64,000 nt of DNA from Spirosoma arboris (GTDB lineage: Bacteria; Bacteroidota; Bacteroidia; Cytophagales; Spirosomataceae), in assembly GCF_009754945.1 (NCBI RefSeq), contig NZ_WPIN01000001.1:248001-312000 (forward strand), in the 5' to 3' direction. Both the position numbers and the translations under genes were made by a program. Positions 19,186 through 28,880 of this stretch are shown here, piece by piece; the stretch's first letter is position 1; every line of letters starts with the position of its first letter. The notes beneath the pieces are model-generated. The model saw nothing but the letters and a program-made list of their open reading frames with translations, did not search any database and was not told the origin of the DNA.

Positions 19186-21777
19186 TCAACGATATAACAA
19201 CCGACTTACCCTGAACGGTCTGTCGGCAGCCTGGAGGAGTTTGGCTCGTAGGCGCGGATTATACGTTGGCCGATTGGCCAGAAATGTACGTACCAGTTTG
19301 GCTGTTTCGGGCGTTTGATAACTCGCTAACGTGGAACCTACCCAGCGCTCGGGAAAGAAAATATCTCCCGTTTTCTGAATTTCTTCCAGTAGATCTAGAC
19401 TTTTAGGCAAGTACTTTGCCGAGGTCCCTGTCCGTAATGGATGGTGCAAATACCCCAGAGCATCAACAACCCAGGCTTCACGTTCCCGATTAGCTTCATT
19501 GGCTAAGGAAGCAAAAAACTGATCGCGTTCGGCAACGTTACCCGATAAAGCAGGCATCATGAATTGCAGGCGTTTTTTACGGTCGGGATTTTTGATACGT
19601 GCCAACTGTTTTGTCAGGATGCCATCAGCAGGATAATCGCGAACAGCTAGGGCCAGCGCCAGCGAGGTGTAATCGTCTTCGGTTAGGGTTACACCTGTGG
19701 GTGCTTTTTGTTCATTCCAGATTGTGTATAGCCGATCTTTTGCCTCAGAACTAAGCGCAATATTCTGATATAATCGAAAGAGTAGTTTCTTTTTTCCGGG
19801 GGCGGTTTCGGTTTCCATCGCTCGCCAGGCAACCTGTTCGACTTGTGTTGCAAGCGCCAGACGGTTTTCAGGTTTGGTAAAATTCCAGACAATGTCCGCA
19901 AGCTGGCTCGCCAGTAATCGCAGATTGAGTTCCTCTGTCTCTTTTCCTAACAGATTTTGATAGATGGCTCCCAACTTCGTCGGACTGATGATTTGCCCGG
20001 AAATCATATTCTCGTACAGATTGATGTAAGCTGCGGCTCGCGTCACTGGGTTTTTCAGGCTGCCCAATTGTGAAATCATAGCTGTATCCACCGGGAAAAT
20101 GCCGTAACCTTGCCCTGATGAATTGAAGATGACATAAGAGGGTACCGATTTTCCGGCCACTTCGGTGAGGGTTACGTTTGCCTGATTCATTTGTACCGTC
20201 AATTCCTCTACATGGTCTGGATAGACAAGAGCAATTTCAAAACCCTGCGGCCATAACCGCTTGGAGCCATCTTCGCCCAGTTGCGAAATCACCAAGCGAC
20301 TTATTTTGCCCGCCTGCTTATCCAGTTGATAGTTGAATTTTGGTCGGCCCGTTTCGTTTACCCATACGTGGTTCCAGGCAGCTAGATCGGCGGGAGTACG
20401 GGCGTCCAGAATGGCAATGAGTTCGGCCCAGGTAGCGTTACTAAAGGCGTATTTTTTGAGGTACTCACGTAGACCATCGCGTAGGGCAGTTTTACCCATG
20501 AGCCGCTCTAATTGCCGCATCATAATCGGAGCTTTATGGTAAATAATTCCTCCATAAAGTGACCCAGCTTCCTGCAAATTAGCTAATGGCTGCCCAATAG
20601 GGTTGGCACCTTCAGTACGATCAACGGCATAAGCGGCCGGGAAATGGTCAACCACAAACTGGAGGTCATAATTGGCGTCGGCGGATGAGACTTCCGTAAT
20701 TTTATCGGCCATGAAATTGGCAAAAACCTCCTTCAACCAGACGTCATTGAACCACCGCATAGTAACCATATCGCCAAACCACATGTGCGCCGTTTCGTGC
20801 GAAATCACACTAGCGCGAGCCAGTCGTTGATCGCGGGTGGCACCATTATCCAGAAACAAAGCCGATGCCCGATAGTCAATGGCGCCTACATGTTCCATGC
20901 CTCCGTATTGAAAATCGGGGATAGCGGCAAAATCGAATTTCTGGAACGGGTAGGGGATTTGCGTGTAGTCTTCCAGAAACCGAAGCGCATCGGCATGAAG
21001 TTGAAAGAGTGACTCCATGCTCAATCGGATTTTGGTCGTGTCGGTCTCCCGATGCAGGAGCGTCATTGGGCGACCATCCAGCGTGCGGGTTACGGGCGTG
21101 AACTTACCCGCTACGAACGAGAACAAATACGTCGGAATGATGTTGGAGGTCTGGAAGTTAACCGTTTTACGATCTCCCGTTATAAACGAATCCTGAACGG
21201 CGGCATTGGTCATGGCCTGCCAAAGGCTCGGAATCGTAAGTGAGAGCTGAAATGTTGCCTTTAAATCGGGCTGGTCGAAGCAGGGAAATACGGTTCGGGC
21301 GCGGTCTGGAACCAGGAGTGTATAGAGGTAATCATCGTTCCGATTCAGTGACAGATTTCCTGCCGTAAACTGAATTGAAATCGTGTTCTTTCCGGGCTTC
21401 AAAAAAGCAGTAGAAATCAGCAAATGCTCGCTCTCAAATACGGTTGAAATATCCTTTCCATTCACTGAAACTTTCTGGATATGAGTACGTTCTTCCTTAA
21501 AATCTAGTTGGAGTAGTGTACCCGTTTTAGCCCAGTTGAACGTTATTGTTTCATGTGCTGGAATTAGTTGGTTTTTCTGCGCTGGAATGTCGAACTTTAG
21601 TGCATACGCCAGTTGGCTTATTTGTTGCCTGCGCGCCTTCGCCAGCGTTTGTGATACACCCGTCTCGACGGCTGGTGGTTTGGTTGGTGTAGACTGACTG
21701 TTCCCAGACATGGTAATTGACAGCGCAACAAGTAGCGAACTACCGTAACGAGTAATTTTTGACAGATTCCAGATCAT
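19186..21777 (-). CDS. Secreted M1 family aminopeptidase
   Basis: 863 residues with a signal peptide (about 1-28). The exopeptidase motif GGMEH is at 292-296 and the zinc site is H327-E328-x2-H331 with E350 (SHETAHMWFGDM, WLKEVFANF). The N-terminal beta-saddle with VFPCFDQPDLKATF and the C-terminal helical ERAP1-like region (about 560-863) complete the full-length M1 architecture. It would release N-terminal residues from peptides in the periplasm. It is convergent with the small coiled-coil gene and divergent from the following secreted protein. Confidence 0.94.
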   Translation of the reverse strand: MIWNLSKITRYGSSLLVALSITMSGNSQSTPTKPPAVETGVSQTLAKARRQQISQLAYALKFDIPAQKNQLIPAHETITFNWAKTGTLLQLDFKEERTHIQKVSVNGKDISTVFESEHLLISTAFLKPGKNTISIQFTAGNLSLNRNDDYLYTLLVPDRARTVFPCFDQPDLKATFQLSLTIPSLWQAMTNAAVQDSFITGDRKTVNFQTSNIIPTYLFSFVAGKFTPVTRTLDGRPMTLLHRETDTTKIRLSMESLFQLHADALRFLEDYTQIPYPFQKFDFAAIPDFQYGGMEHVGAIDYRASALFLDNGATRDQRLARASVISHETAHMWFGDMVTMRWFNDVWLKEVFANFMADKITEVSSADANYDLQFVVDHFPAAYAVDRTEGANPIGQPLANLQEAGSLYGGIIYHKAPIMMRQLERLMGKTALRDGLREYLKKYAFSNATWAELIAILDARTPADLAAWNHVWVNETGRPKFNYQLDKQAGKISRLVISQLGEDGSKRLWPQGFEIALVYPDHVEELTVQMNQANVTLTEVAGKSVPSYVIFNSSGQGYGIFPVDTAMISQLGSLKNPVTRAAAYINLYENMISGQIISPTKLGAIYQNLLGKETEELNLRLLASQLADIVWNFTKPENRLALATQVEQVAWRAMETETAPGKKKLLFRLYQNIALSSEAKDRLYTIWNEQKAPTGVTLTEDDYTSLALALAVRDYPADGILTKQLARIKNPDRKKRLQFMMPALSGNVAERDQFFASLANEANREREAWVVDALGYLHHPLRTGTSAKYLPKSLDLLEEIQKTGDIFFPERWVGSTLASYQTPETAKLVRTFLANRPTYNPRLRAKLLQAADRPFRVSRLLYR

Positions 21778-21861
21778 TGAAGTGTAGGAGTAATGGCTTG
21801 TGTATACCGTATACCATAAGCCGAAAATATTCGCAACGTTGGGTCAAAAATAAGGTACTCT

Positions 21862-23133
21862 ATGAAACAGCGCCTATCTTTTCTGCTGCTATTGCTGGCA
21901 ATTATGGGCCAGGCCACGCCAATTCTGGCTAATTACGTCCTGATTCCGATGGACGATCGACAGACAAATCACCTGAAAGCGTATGGAATTGCCTACAAAG
22001 TTCTCAAAGACGATCAGGATGTCGATTGGCTATTGAACTACCGGGGTGGCAGTTTTATGATGAAACATACGGCCGCCGTTGAAACCGAGTGTCGGGTTCG
22101 GGGCGTTTCATTCGATGCTATTTCAGATGCGCAGGCGGCATCCATCCGCCAGCAATTGTCGGACCCCGATGTGAATATGAATGTGGTGACGCTCCAGAAA
22201 GCGGCCAAAATCATTGTGTATTCACCTATTAAGGTCAGCCCAGCTGAGTTTGAAAATACCGATGCTGTGCTGCTGGTACTCACCTACGCCGAAATTCCAT
22301 TTGAGGTTGTATATGATGAGGAAATTCTCAAAGGCGATCTGGCAAAGTTCGACTGGCTACACTTGCACCATGAGGATTTTACGGGGCAATATGGCCGAAA
22401 TATGCACCGCCAATCGCTGGCCGACATCAAAGCACAGGAAGACATTGCCCGAAAATACGGCTACGCAAAAGTATCGCAGATGAAATTGGCCGTTGCTAAA
22501 GCGATCAAAGCGTTTTGCGCCGGAGGAGGCTATTTGTTTGCCATGTGTTCTGCTGCCGAAACGCTCGATATTGCGTTAGCCGCCGATGGCGTCGATATTG
22601 TCGGCAGTAGCTACGATGGTGATGGTATGGACCCCGACGCACAGGAGAAACTCGACTTCACCAAAACATTAGCATTTGGAAATTTTACCCTCGAATCAGA
22701 TAACGGTTACCGGGGCTTCTCGACATTTTCCGACATTAACTCTGCCGGAGGACGCGGTTTCGATCAGCCGACGGGTTTCTTTGAATTATTTAATTTTTCG
22801 GCCAAATGGGATGTCATCCCGGCCATGCTGACGCAGAATCACGAGCCGATTATTAAAGAGTTTTTCGGTCAGACAACGGCCTTTCGCAAAGGAGCTGTCA
22901 AGCCGAGCAGCTTAGTGATGGGGGAAAGCAAATCCTCTGATCGCTACCTCTACGGGGAAGTTGGCAAAGGACAGTGGACATTTTACGGTGGTCACGATCC
23001 AGAGGGTCTACGCGGTGGGGGAGGCTTTCGAAACCCAACCGATTTGAACCTGCACCCACACTCACCCGGCTACCGGCTCATTTTGAATAACGTACTGTTT
23101 CCATCGGCCCGGAAGAAGAAACGAAAAACGTAG
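21862..23133 (+). CDS. Secreted class I glutamine-amidotransferase-like protein
   Basis: 423 residues with a signal peptide (about 1-23, cut near ILA-N). The central part has a flavodoxin-like core with a nucleophile elbow FCAGGGYLFAMCSAAETLDI (candidate Cys231) and a later histidine-containing GGHDPEGL, as in class I amidotransferase/ThuA-like folds. Proteins like this are frequently labelled 'asparagine synthetase B' in Bacteroidota, but nothing here supports asparagine synthesis: there is no N-terminal nucleophile Cys and no ATP-pyrophosphatase domain. Function unknown, probably periplasmic. It is divergent from the M1 peptidase. Confidence 0.7.
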   Translation: MKQRLSFLLLLLAIMGQATPILANYVLIPMDDRQTNHLKAYGIAYKVLKDDQDVDWLLNYRGGSFMMKHTAAVETECRVRGVSFDAISDAQAASIRQQLSDPDVNMNVVTLQKAAKIIVYSPIKVSPAEFENTDAVLLVLTYAEIPFEVVYDEEILKGDLAKFDWLHLHHEDFTGQYGRNMHRQSLADIKAQEDIARKYGYAKVSQMKLAVAKAIKAFCAGGGYLFAMCSAAETLDIALAADGVDIVGSSYDGDGMDPDAQEKLDFTKTLAFGNFTLESDNGYRGFSTFSDINSAGGRGFDQPTGFFELFNFSAKWDVIPAMLTQNHEPIIKEFFGQTTAFRKGAVKPSSLVMGESKSSDRYLYGEVGKGQWTFYGGHDPEGLRGGGGFRNPTDLNLHPHSPGYRLILNNVLFPSARKKKRKT

Positions 23134-23148
23134 GAGATAGAATAGGCC

Positions 23149-23285
23149 TTTTACCCACTTTTGTGAAAGGTCTGAGTTAAATCGTCTTCCGTCGTAAGAG
23201 ATAAATGAAAATAACCGTGGCACGGCTTTTTACCCACTTTTGCGAAAGGTCTGAGTTAAATCGTCTTCCGTCGTAAGAGATAAAT
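23149..23285 (+). repeat. Direct duplication of 58 bases covering the 3' end of a gene
   Basis: Copies at 23149-23206 and 23228-23285 are identical in 57 of 58 bases, with a 79-base period. The second copy includes the stop codon and last codons of the small secreted-protein gene that begins at 23603; the first is a non-coding duplicate placed after it. Confidence 0.93.
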
Positions 23286-23603
23286 AAAGCTATCTCCTTT
23301 CAGGGCAAACGTAACGAGTTCCCAGCCTTGCCGTACCATAAAGTTCAGTGCATCGATACTGGAATTAAATGTAATAACCTGTTTATCAGCACCAGCTATT
23401 TTCTGACGGGAAAGGCCAATGTCCACAAAATGCTGACCATAATCAATCTGCACGCGTGCTCTGGACAAGCCATTGGCATTGGTGCAAATTAATTGACAAA
23501 AGGGTGTGTTGACGGGGTCAATTGCAACACCATCTACATAAACCTGCCCGAAACTCGCATTAACTAAGAACAGGCTAAGACAGAGAACGAAGAGTGCTTT
23601 CAT
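23256..23603 (-). CDS. Small secreted hypothetical protein
   Basis: 115 residues from ATG 23603, giving a clean signal peptide (MKALFVLCLSLFLVNASFGQ). The mature part contains two cysteines (CQLIC) and ends with NFMVRQGWELVTFALKGDSF, which resembles the short DUF4177-like pattern but is not a firm match. Function unknown. The frame extends upstream to 23645 but the longer start would spoil the signal peptide. Its 3' end has been duplicated downstream. Confidence 0.65.
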   Translation of the reverse strand: MKALFVLCLSLFLVNASFGQVYVDGVAIDPVNTPFCQLICTNANGLSRARVQIDYGQHFVDIGLSRQKIAGADKQVITFNSSIDALNFMVRQGWELVTFALKGDSFIYLLRRKTI

Positions 23604-23687
23604 GACTACATGAACGCATAGGTTGTTCGTTGAATTGTCTAACACATTTTGTTCCTATCATAAGGTTCGGACGATTCTGATACCTGT

Positions 23688-25235
23688 TTATCGACTTCCC
23701 GAATATTTTGCTGGTTCGCTGTTTTTGGGCGTGCTTTTCTGAATGAATTTCCGGAGCCGTTCGTTACTAGTGGCCAGATCTTCTTTACGAAGGTACATCA
23801 TGTGGCCGCTCCGGTAGCCTTCCCACTCCATTCGATCTTTCAGTTTGCCGCTGGCATCCATTTGCCACATATTGTATTTGGCATTGAAATAATCGCAGGC
23901 ACCATCATAATAACCCGATTGTACGAGCAAATGCAGGTATGGATTCTGTGCCATAGCCTGACGCAGGTTTTCGCCGGTATGGTTGTTCGTGTTATCCCAC
24001 GGAAAGGTGGGGCCAAACATATAGTATTTCAGGTCGGTTTTGTAATTGAGCTCTTCGCGCATAAACATATTGATGGCGGGCGTAAATGAATGGAGCCAGG
24101 AGGTTAGCTCTGAGTTATAATCGGGAGCAACACCCGCGTCTTTACTGTCTATGCCCAGGTAGCGCGAATCCAATCGCCCAACTGTCTGGCTTTTGCTACG
24201 AAGCAATTCTTTCCAGAAGAAGTTGGTTGGTATGTCCAGATTTTGCTGCATCACCGCCGTTTCCGATAAGCCCGAATAGCGAGCCACTTTGGCCGCGATT
24301 TCCTTCCGCTTCTGATCGCTCAATGAACCGCCTAACGCCAGTGCGGGCAGGTATTCCTGAATGGCAAAGGCTTCGACTTCGGGAAGCATATCCGTCAGAT
24401 CTTTCTTCTGTAAATCAGCAGGTAAAGCTTTATGATACCAGGCGGTAGCGGCAAAATAAGGCAGTTTCAAGACGCCCTGCGCTGGACCATCCCGCTCGAT
24501 ACCCAAGCCCGTTGGCGACACTAAAATGACGCCATTCAGGTACATCCAGTGGGCGTTTTGTAACTCCAGCGCCAGCCCCGACACCCGAGCGGTGCCATAA
24601 CTCTCACCAATCAGGTACTTAGGGGATGCCCATCGATTGTAGCGACTCACGAATGTATTGATCCAGTCGGCCAGATATTTGATGTCGGCATTGACGCCAA
24701 AGAACAACTTGGCTACTGGTACATCTTTATTGACAGGTCGTGAGAAACCGGTATTAACCGGGTCAACGTACACAATATCAGCGACATCCAGAATCGAGTT
24801 TGGATTGTCTTTTATACCATATGGCTGAATGGGATAACCTTCTTCATCAACTTTAAGAATACGCGGGCCGGTGTAGCCAATCATCATCCAGACAGAAGCC
24901 GTGCCAGGCCCACCGTTAAACGAAATAACCAGTGGCCGGGCCGCCCGGTCGGCAACGTCGGAACGTTCAAAGTACGTGAAAAAGACACCGGCAAGGGGTT
25001 TGCCTTCTTCATCCCAGACCGGAATGGTGCCGGCAGTTGCTTTATACGGCACCCGCTGCCCTTTAATCGTCACCTGGCCATTGGTAATAGCCTGTGAATC
25101 AATGTTTAGTGTACGGGAGAGTGAGGACGGTTTTTCGTCTTTAATTGGCTGTTTTTCTGGAGTAACGGGCTTTTGGGCAAACGTTCCGGTAAAAACGCAA
25201 CAATAGATCAGCAAAAGGAGGAAAACTTGTTTCAT
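23688..25235 (-). CDS. Secreted S10 family serine carboxypeptidase-like protein
   Basis: 515 residues from ATG 25235, with a signal peptide (MKQVFLLLLIYCCVFTGTFA). The alpha/beta-hydrolase triad is visible: S212 in the G-E-S-Y-G elbow (YLIGESYGTARVSG), an aspartate in SGYYDGACDY and a histidine in YRSGHMMYLRK. The oxyanion segment FNGGPGTASVWM is typical of S10. It would remove C-terminal residues in the periplasm. Its first 30 coding bases are almost identical to those of the divergent M20 gene. An upstream in-frame Met at 25280 lies before the signal peptide and is not preferred. Confidence 0.9.
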   Translation of the reverse strand: MKQVFLLLLIYCCVFTGTFAQKPVTPEKQPIKDEKPSSLSRTLNIDSQAITNGQVTIKGQRVPYKATAGTIPVWDEEGKPLAGVFFTYFERSDVADRAARPLVISFNGGPGTASVWMMIGYTGPRILKVDEEGYPIQPYGIKDNPNSILDVADIVYVDPVNTGFSRPVNKDVPVAKLFFGVNADIKYLADWINTFVSRYNRWASPKYLIGESYGTARVSGLALELQNAHWMYLNGVILVSPTGLGIERDGPAQGVLKLPYFAATAWYHKALPADLQKKDLTDMLPEVEAFAIQEYLPALALGGSLSDQKRKEIAAKVARYSGLSETAVMQQNLDIPTNFFWKELLRSKSQTVGRLDSRYLGIDSKDAGVAPDYNSELTSWLHSFTPAINMFMREELNYKTDLKYYMFGPTFPWDNTNNHTGENLRQAMAQNPYLHLLVQSGYYDGACDYFNAKYNMWQMDASGKLKDRMEWEGYRSGHMMYLRKEDLATSNERLRKFIQKSTPKNSEPAKYSGSR

Positions 25236-25496
25236 GAATATGAAGGTGAGTGATGAGTGTAGCCGAGAATTAAGTATCAACGAGAGACCTGTTTTTTGAT
25301 CGAAGATAAGGAGAATAGCAGAATAATATTTGGATGGATTGGTGGCATCCCTTCATTTTTAGTTTCAGTAGGTCAGAACGAAGTAAAAGTTGTACTTAAT
25401 CAAACCGTTCGTTTATTGACCTTTAACTTTCCGTATTTTAGCTCATTAGCCCAATCAAACACACGCATGAAACAAGTTTTCCTCCTTTTGTTGATC
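25206..25496. repeat. 30-base inverted repeat formed by the shared starts of two divergent genes
   Basis: Bases 25206-25235 (minus strand) and 25467-25496 (plus strand) match in 29 of 30 positions and both begin at the start codon, encoding MKQVFLLLLI in each protein. Sequences immediately upstream of the two start codons do not match. The 231 bases between hold both promoters. Confidence 0.92.
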
Positions 25497-26741
25497 GCCA
25501 GCTATGGTGTATCGGCTCAGTCACTTTCGAAACCCGAAACGGCTGTTATTGCCACCGTAAAAAAGCAAATGCCGGAAACCGAAGCGTTTCTGGAGAAAGT
25601 CGTTAATATCAACAGCGGTACCCTTAATAAAGAAGGGGTGCGGCAAGTTGGAAAATTGATGTCCGACGAGTTTGACAAACTGGGCTTCAAAACCGAGTGG
25701 GTTACTTTACCTGATTCGCTTAACCGGGCGGGGCATTTAGTCGCCACCAGGCAGGGTAAAAAAGGCAAAAAGCTCTTTCTGATTGGCCACTTGGACACGG
25801 TCTTTGAAAAGAGCTTACCAATGGAGCCCTTCACTCGCATCAATGATTCGACAGCCTCGGGGCAGGGCGTTGCCGATATGAAAGGGGGAGACGTGGTGGT
25901 CATTGCGGCTCTTAAAGCCTTACACGCCCAAAAATTGCTTGATGATACATCCATTACGATCTATTTCACGGGCGACGAAGAGAGTTCAGGTGGTCCTGAA
26001 AGCCGCCGGGATTTCATTGAGCGGGCTAAAAAATGCGATATAGCGCTGGCTTTCGAAACTGCGCAAGGGCTCAGTAGCGTCACAACTGGTCGGCGGGGTG
26101 CGAGTGGCTGGACGCTCAACGTAAAAGCGCGAACAGGCCACTCGTCACGGATTTTCAGCGACTTAGGTTATGGGGCGATTTATGAAGCGGTTCGGATTCT
26201 GAACGAGTTTCGACGGACATTGGGGCAAGAGCAATACCTGACTTTCAACCCTGGCCTGATTGTGGGTGGCTCGGAAGTACATTATGACGAAAAAACGGCC
26301 AAAGCCGAAACGATTGGCAAAACGAACATCGTAGCCGGTACGGCCCTGGTGAAAGGCGACCTACGTTTTTTAACCGAAAAACAGAAAGAAGCGGCACGAG
26401 CTAAAATGCGCGAAATCGTTGATAAAAGCCTGCCTCTGACGAAAGCAACCATCTCGTTTACCGATGGTATTCCAGGTATGGAACCCTCTGCCGCCAATGA
26501 CGAGCTACGCAAACAAGTAGATGAACTCAGCAAGGATATGGGTTTAGGGCCAGTAAGTGCCTTTGATCCGGGCGCACGTGGAGCGGGTGATGTATCGTTT
26601 GTTGCAGAATATATGCCTTGTCTGGATGGTCTGGGCGCATCAGGGAAAGGTACACATAGCATTGAAGAGACGATGAATACTAAAGAGTTTCCGCTACTAA
26701 TTCAACGTGCCGCCCTGTACATTTATCGATTAACAAGATAA
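25467..26741 (+). CDS. Secreted M20/M25/M40 family metallohydrolase
   Basis: 424 residues from ATG 25467, chosen because it starts the signal peptide (MKQVFLLLLIASYGVSAQ); the frame opens earlier at 25296 but the extra 57 residues look non-coding. Co-catalytic zinc motifs are in order: H108-x-D110 (LIGHLDTVF), D137 (GVADMKGGD), E171-E172 (FTGDEESSGG), and a late histidine in GKGTHS. A lid/dimerisation domain occupies about 205-320. Family members are peptidases or amidohydrolases such as glutamate carboxypeptidase. It is divergent from the S10 gene, and together they look like a peptide-degrading pair. Confidence 0.9.
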   Translation: MKQVFLLLLIASYGVSAQSLSKPETAVIATVKKQMPETEAFLEKVVNINSGTLNKEGVRQVGKLMSDEFDKLGFKTEWVTLPDSLNRAGHLVATRQGKKGKKLFLIGHLDTVFEKSLPMEPFTRINDSTASGQGVADMKGGDVVVIAALKALHAQKLLDDTSITIYFTGDEESSGGPESRRDFIERAKKCDIALAFETAQGLSSVTTGRRGASGWTLNVKARTGHSSRIFSDLGYGAIYEAVRILNEFRRTLGQEQYLTFNPGLIVGGSEVHYDEKTAKAETIGKTNIVAGTALVKGDLRFLTEKQKEAARAKMREIVDKSLPLTKATISFTDGIPGMEPSAANDELRKQVDELSKDMGLGPVSAFDPGARGAGDVSFVAEYMPCLDGLGASGKGTHSIEETMNTKEFPLLIQRAALYIYRLTR

Positions 26742-26758
26742 GCGTGTTATCCCTACAT

Positions 26759-28729
26759 CTATAACCCATTAATAATACGGGCATAGACATTATTGGTCGG
26801 GAGACTATCGTACGATTTGGTTGCGTCGTCCTTTATATTCACCGTTATGCTAGCCAAACTACCTGAGTTAGCAGTTGTACGGGTAATACTAAAGCCAAGG
26901 TTTGCCTTACCGTTAGCAGTAATAAATTGCTCCGGCTTCATAACCAGCGAAATCTGGCGGTTGTCTAGTACATTGGTAACCGACCAGTTCGCATTATCTA
27001 CTACCACGGGATTCTGATCACCTCCTGATACCTCGATACTAGTAAGGTCGGGAGCAAACGAAAGACTATAGCCCAGGGGAGCCGTGATTGTAATGGCGAC
27101 CTGACCCGAGGGCGTTGGTAATCCCGCTACTTCAAAGAGGGTAACCAACAGATTACCTACAGTGCCCGAAGCTGCGAAATTAGCCTGTGGCAAAACCAGG
27201 GTAGGAGTCAGGTCGCTGGTGGGCAGAGTATTGGCTTCTTGACTATACTTTGCCATGAAGCCGTTCGTGATCCCAATGGAAGTTATACTTGCCGAAGGAT
27301 CAAAATCGGCAGTACCCGAAAAGTACCCCGTTAGCGACACATTGTTATTGCCGTCTACTGCCAGCGAGGTGCCAACATCAATATAATTTCCACCTGCACG
27401 TTTTGCCCATATATAATTGCCCTGGGCATCGTATTTGGCCACGAAGATGTCAGAATCGTATCCCTCGGCGGTCAGATTAGCAACTGCTTCCGAGGGATCA
27501 AAATCGGCAGTGCCCGAAAAACTGCCCGCCACCAGCACATTGCCACTACCATCCAATGCCAACGAATAGCCAAAGTCGGCACTACTTCCGCCAGCACGTT
27601 TGGCCCAGATATAATTACCAGAAGCATCGTATTTAGCAATGAATATTTCCTCATCCTTAGCAGAGACTAAGTTGGCAACGGCTACTGAAGGGTCAAAATC
27701 GGTGGTATCTCGAAAAGCCCCCGTTAGTAGTATATTGCCATTGCCATCAACCGCCAGCGAGCGGCCAATGTTAGCACCAGGTCCGCCCATGCGCTTGGCC
27801 CAGATATAGTTGCCATCGGTATCATACTTGGCCAGAAAGATATCACTATATAGAGCGGTAAGGCTAGCCACATTTGTCGAAGGGTCGAAATCGACGGTAC
27901 CTGAAAAGGCCCCGGTTAACACTATATTTCCAGTAGCATCCACCGTCAGGGATTGACCACTTTCAACACTGCTTCCTCCCATGTTTTTTGCCCATATATA
28001 ATTGCCCTGGGCATCGTATTTGGCCACGAAAATGTCGCCATTGCCCACAGCCGTTAGACTGGCCACGTTTGATGAAGGATCAAAATCGGCTGTACTTTCA
28101 AAATAGCCCGTTAGCAACACATTATTACTGGCATCGACCGCCACCGAATAACTAAAATCATAATTAGGTCCACCCGCACGTTTGGCCCAGATATAGTTGC
28201 CATCGGTATCATACTTGGCTACAAAGATATCATAAGTACCTGCTGAGGTGAGGTTGGCCACACTGGTCGATGGGTCAAAATCAACGATTCCTGTAAAGTA
28301 GCCTGTTAGCAGTAGCCTACCAGTTTGATCTAGCACTAACGAGGTGCTACGACCCTCTGAATCGTTTTCATTTCCACTTGCGCTGTTGGCCCAAACATAG
28401 TTACCTGCAGCATCATATTTTGCCAAAAAAATATCACTGGCTACAGCAGTCAGATTGGCTACACTAGCCGACGGATCAAAATCGACAGTGCCTGTAAAAT
28501 AACCTGTTACATAGATGTTGCCCTGGGCATCTGTTTTAATCGAAGTGCCGGCATTCGTACCGCCCAGACTTTTGACAAACAGAAGTGCCGGAGTTTGAGC
28601 ACGGCTTATTGTTGCTACACTGCCTACAAACAATAATAGAAAGGCATAATTGGCAAAGGGCCATTTAGACTGAATTCGGAGAAATTGAGATGCTTTCGCT
28701 GGCAGGGAGATGAGGATAGATGGTTTCAT
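26759..28729 (-). CDS. Secreted SBBP-repeat (beta-propeller-like) protein
   Basis: 656 residues. After an N-terminal export signal (hydrophobic core about 27-42) come seven repeats of about 65 residues with the pattern DAxGNxxxTGxFxGTxDFDP, then IFVAKYDxxGNYIWAKRxGG, spanning about 60-510. The repeats are nearly identical at DNA level in places. SBBP repeats probably form a propeller. A C-terminal beta-sandwich-like region (about 520-656) lacks a recognisable T9SS sorting domain. Function unknown; surface or secreted. It is convergent with the M20 gene, 17 bases apart. Confidence 0.83.
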   Translation of the reverse strand: MKPSILISLPAKASQFLRIQSKWPFANYAFLLLFVGSVATISRAQTPALLFVKSLGGTNAGTSIKTDAQGNIYVTGYFTGTVDFDPSASVANLTAVASDIFLAKYDAAGNYVWANSASGNENDSEGRSTSLVLDQTGRLLLTGYFTGIVDFDPSTSVANLTSAGTYDIFVAKYDTDGNYIWAKRAGGPNYDFSYSVAVDASNNVLLTGYFESTADFDPSSNVASLTAVGNGDIFVAKYDAQGNYIWAKNMGGSSVESGQSLTVDATGNIVLTGAFSGTVDFDPSTNVASLTALYSDIFLAKYDTDGNYIWAKRMGGPGANIGRSLAVDGNGNILLTGAFRDTTDFDPSVAVANLVSAKDEEIFIAKYDASGNYIWAKRAGGSSADFGYSLALDGSGNVLVAGSFSGTADFDPSEAVANLTAEGYDSDIFVAKYDAQGNYIWAKRAGGNYIDVGTSLAVDGNNNVSLTGYFSGTADFDPSASITSIGITNGFMAKYSQEANTLPTSDLTPTLVLPQANFAASGTVGNLLVTLFEVAGLPTPSGQVAITITAPLGYSLSFAPDLTSIEVSGGDQNPVVVDNANWSVTNVLDNRQISLVMKPEQFITANGKANLGFSITRTTANSGSLASITVNIKDDATKSYDSLPTNNVYARIINGL

Positions 28730-28880
28730 AAAACGTTAGGCTGAATGAATACACAGAACGAATGACTATAGGATCAGTTCTGAGTGTTCATCGCTTAACG
28801 TTGAAAAAGGTGAGTGGATCAGGGATAAATTCTTTGGTCTCTTCAATGAGATTCAAGAGTAGAGACTCATTTTTAGCTTA

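Noticed and set aside
21862..23133. Asparagine synthetase B
   Set aside because: The usual label for such proteins, but the required N-terminal Cys amidotransferase and ATP-binding domains are missing and a signal peptide is present.
26900..28650. Regularly spaced repeats resembling an array of non-coding elements
   Set aside because: They are in-frame SBBP protein repeats of one gene.
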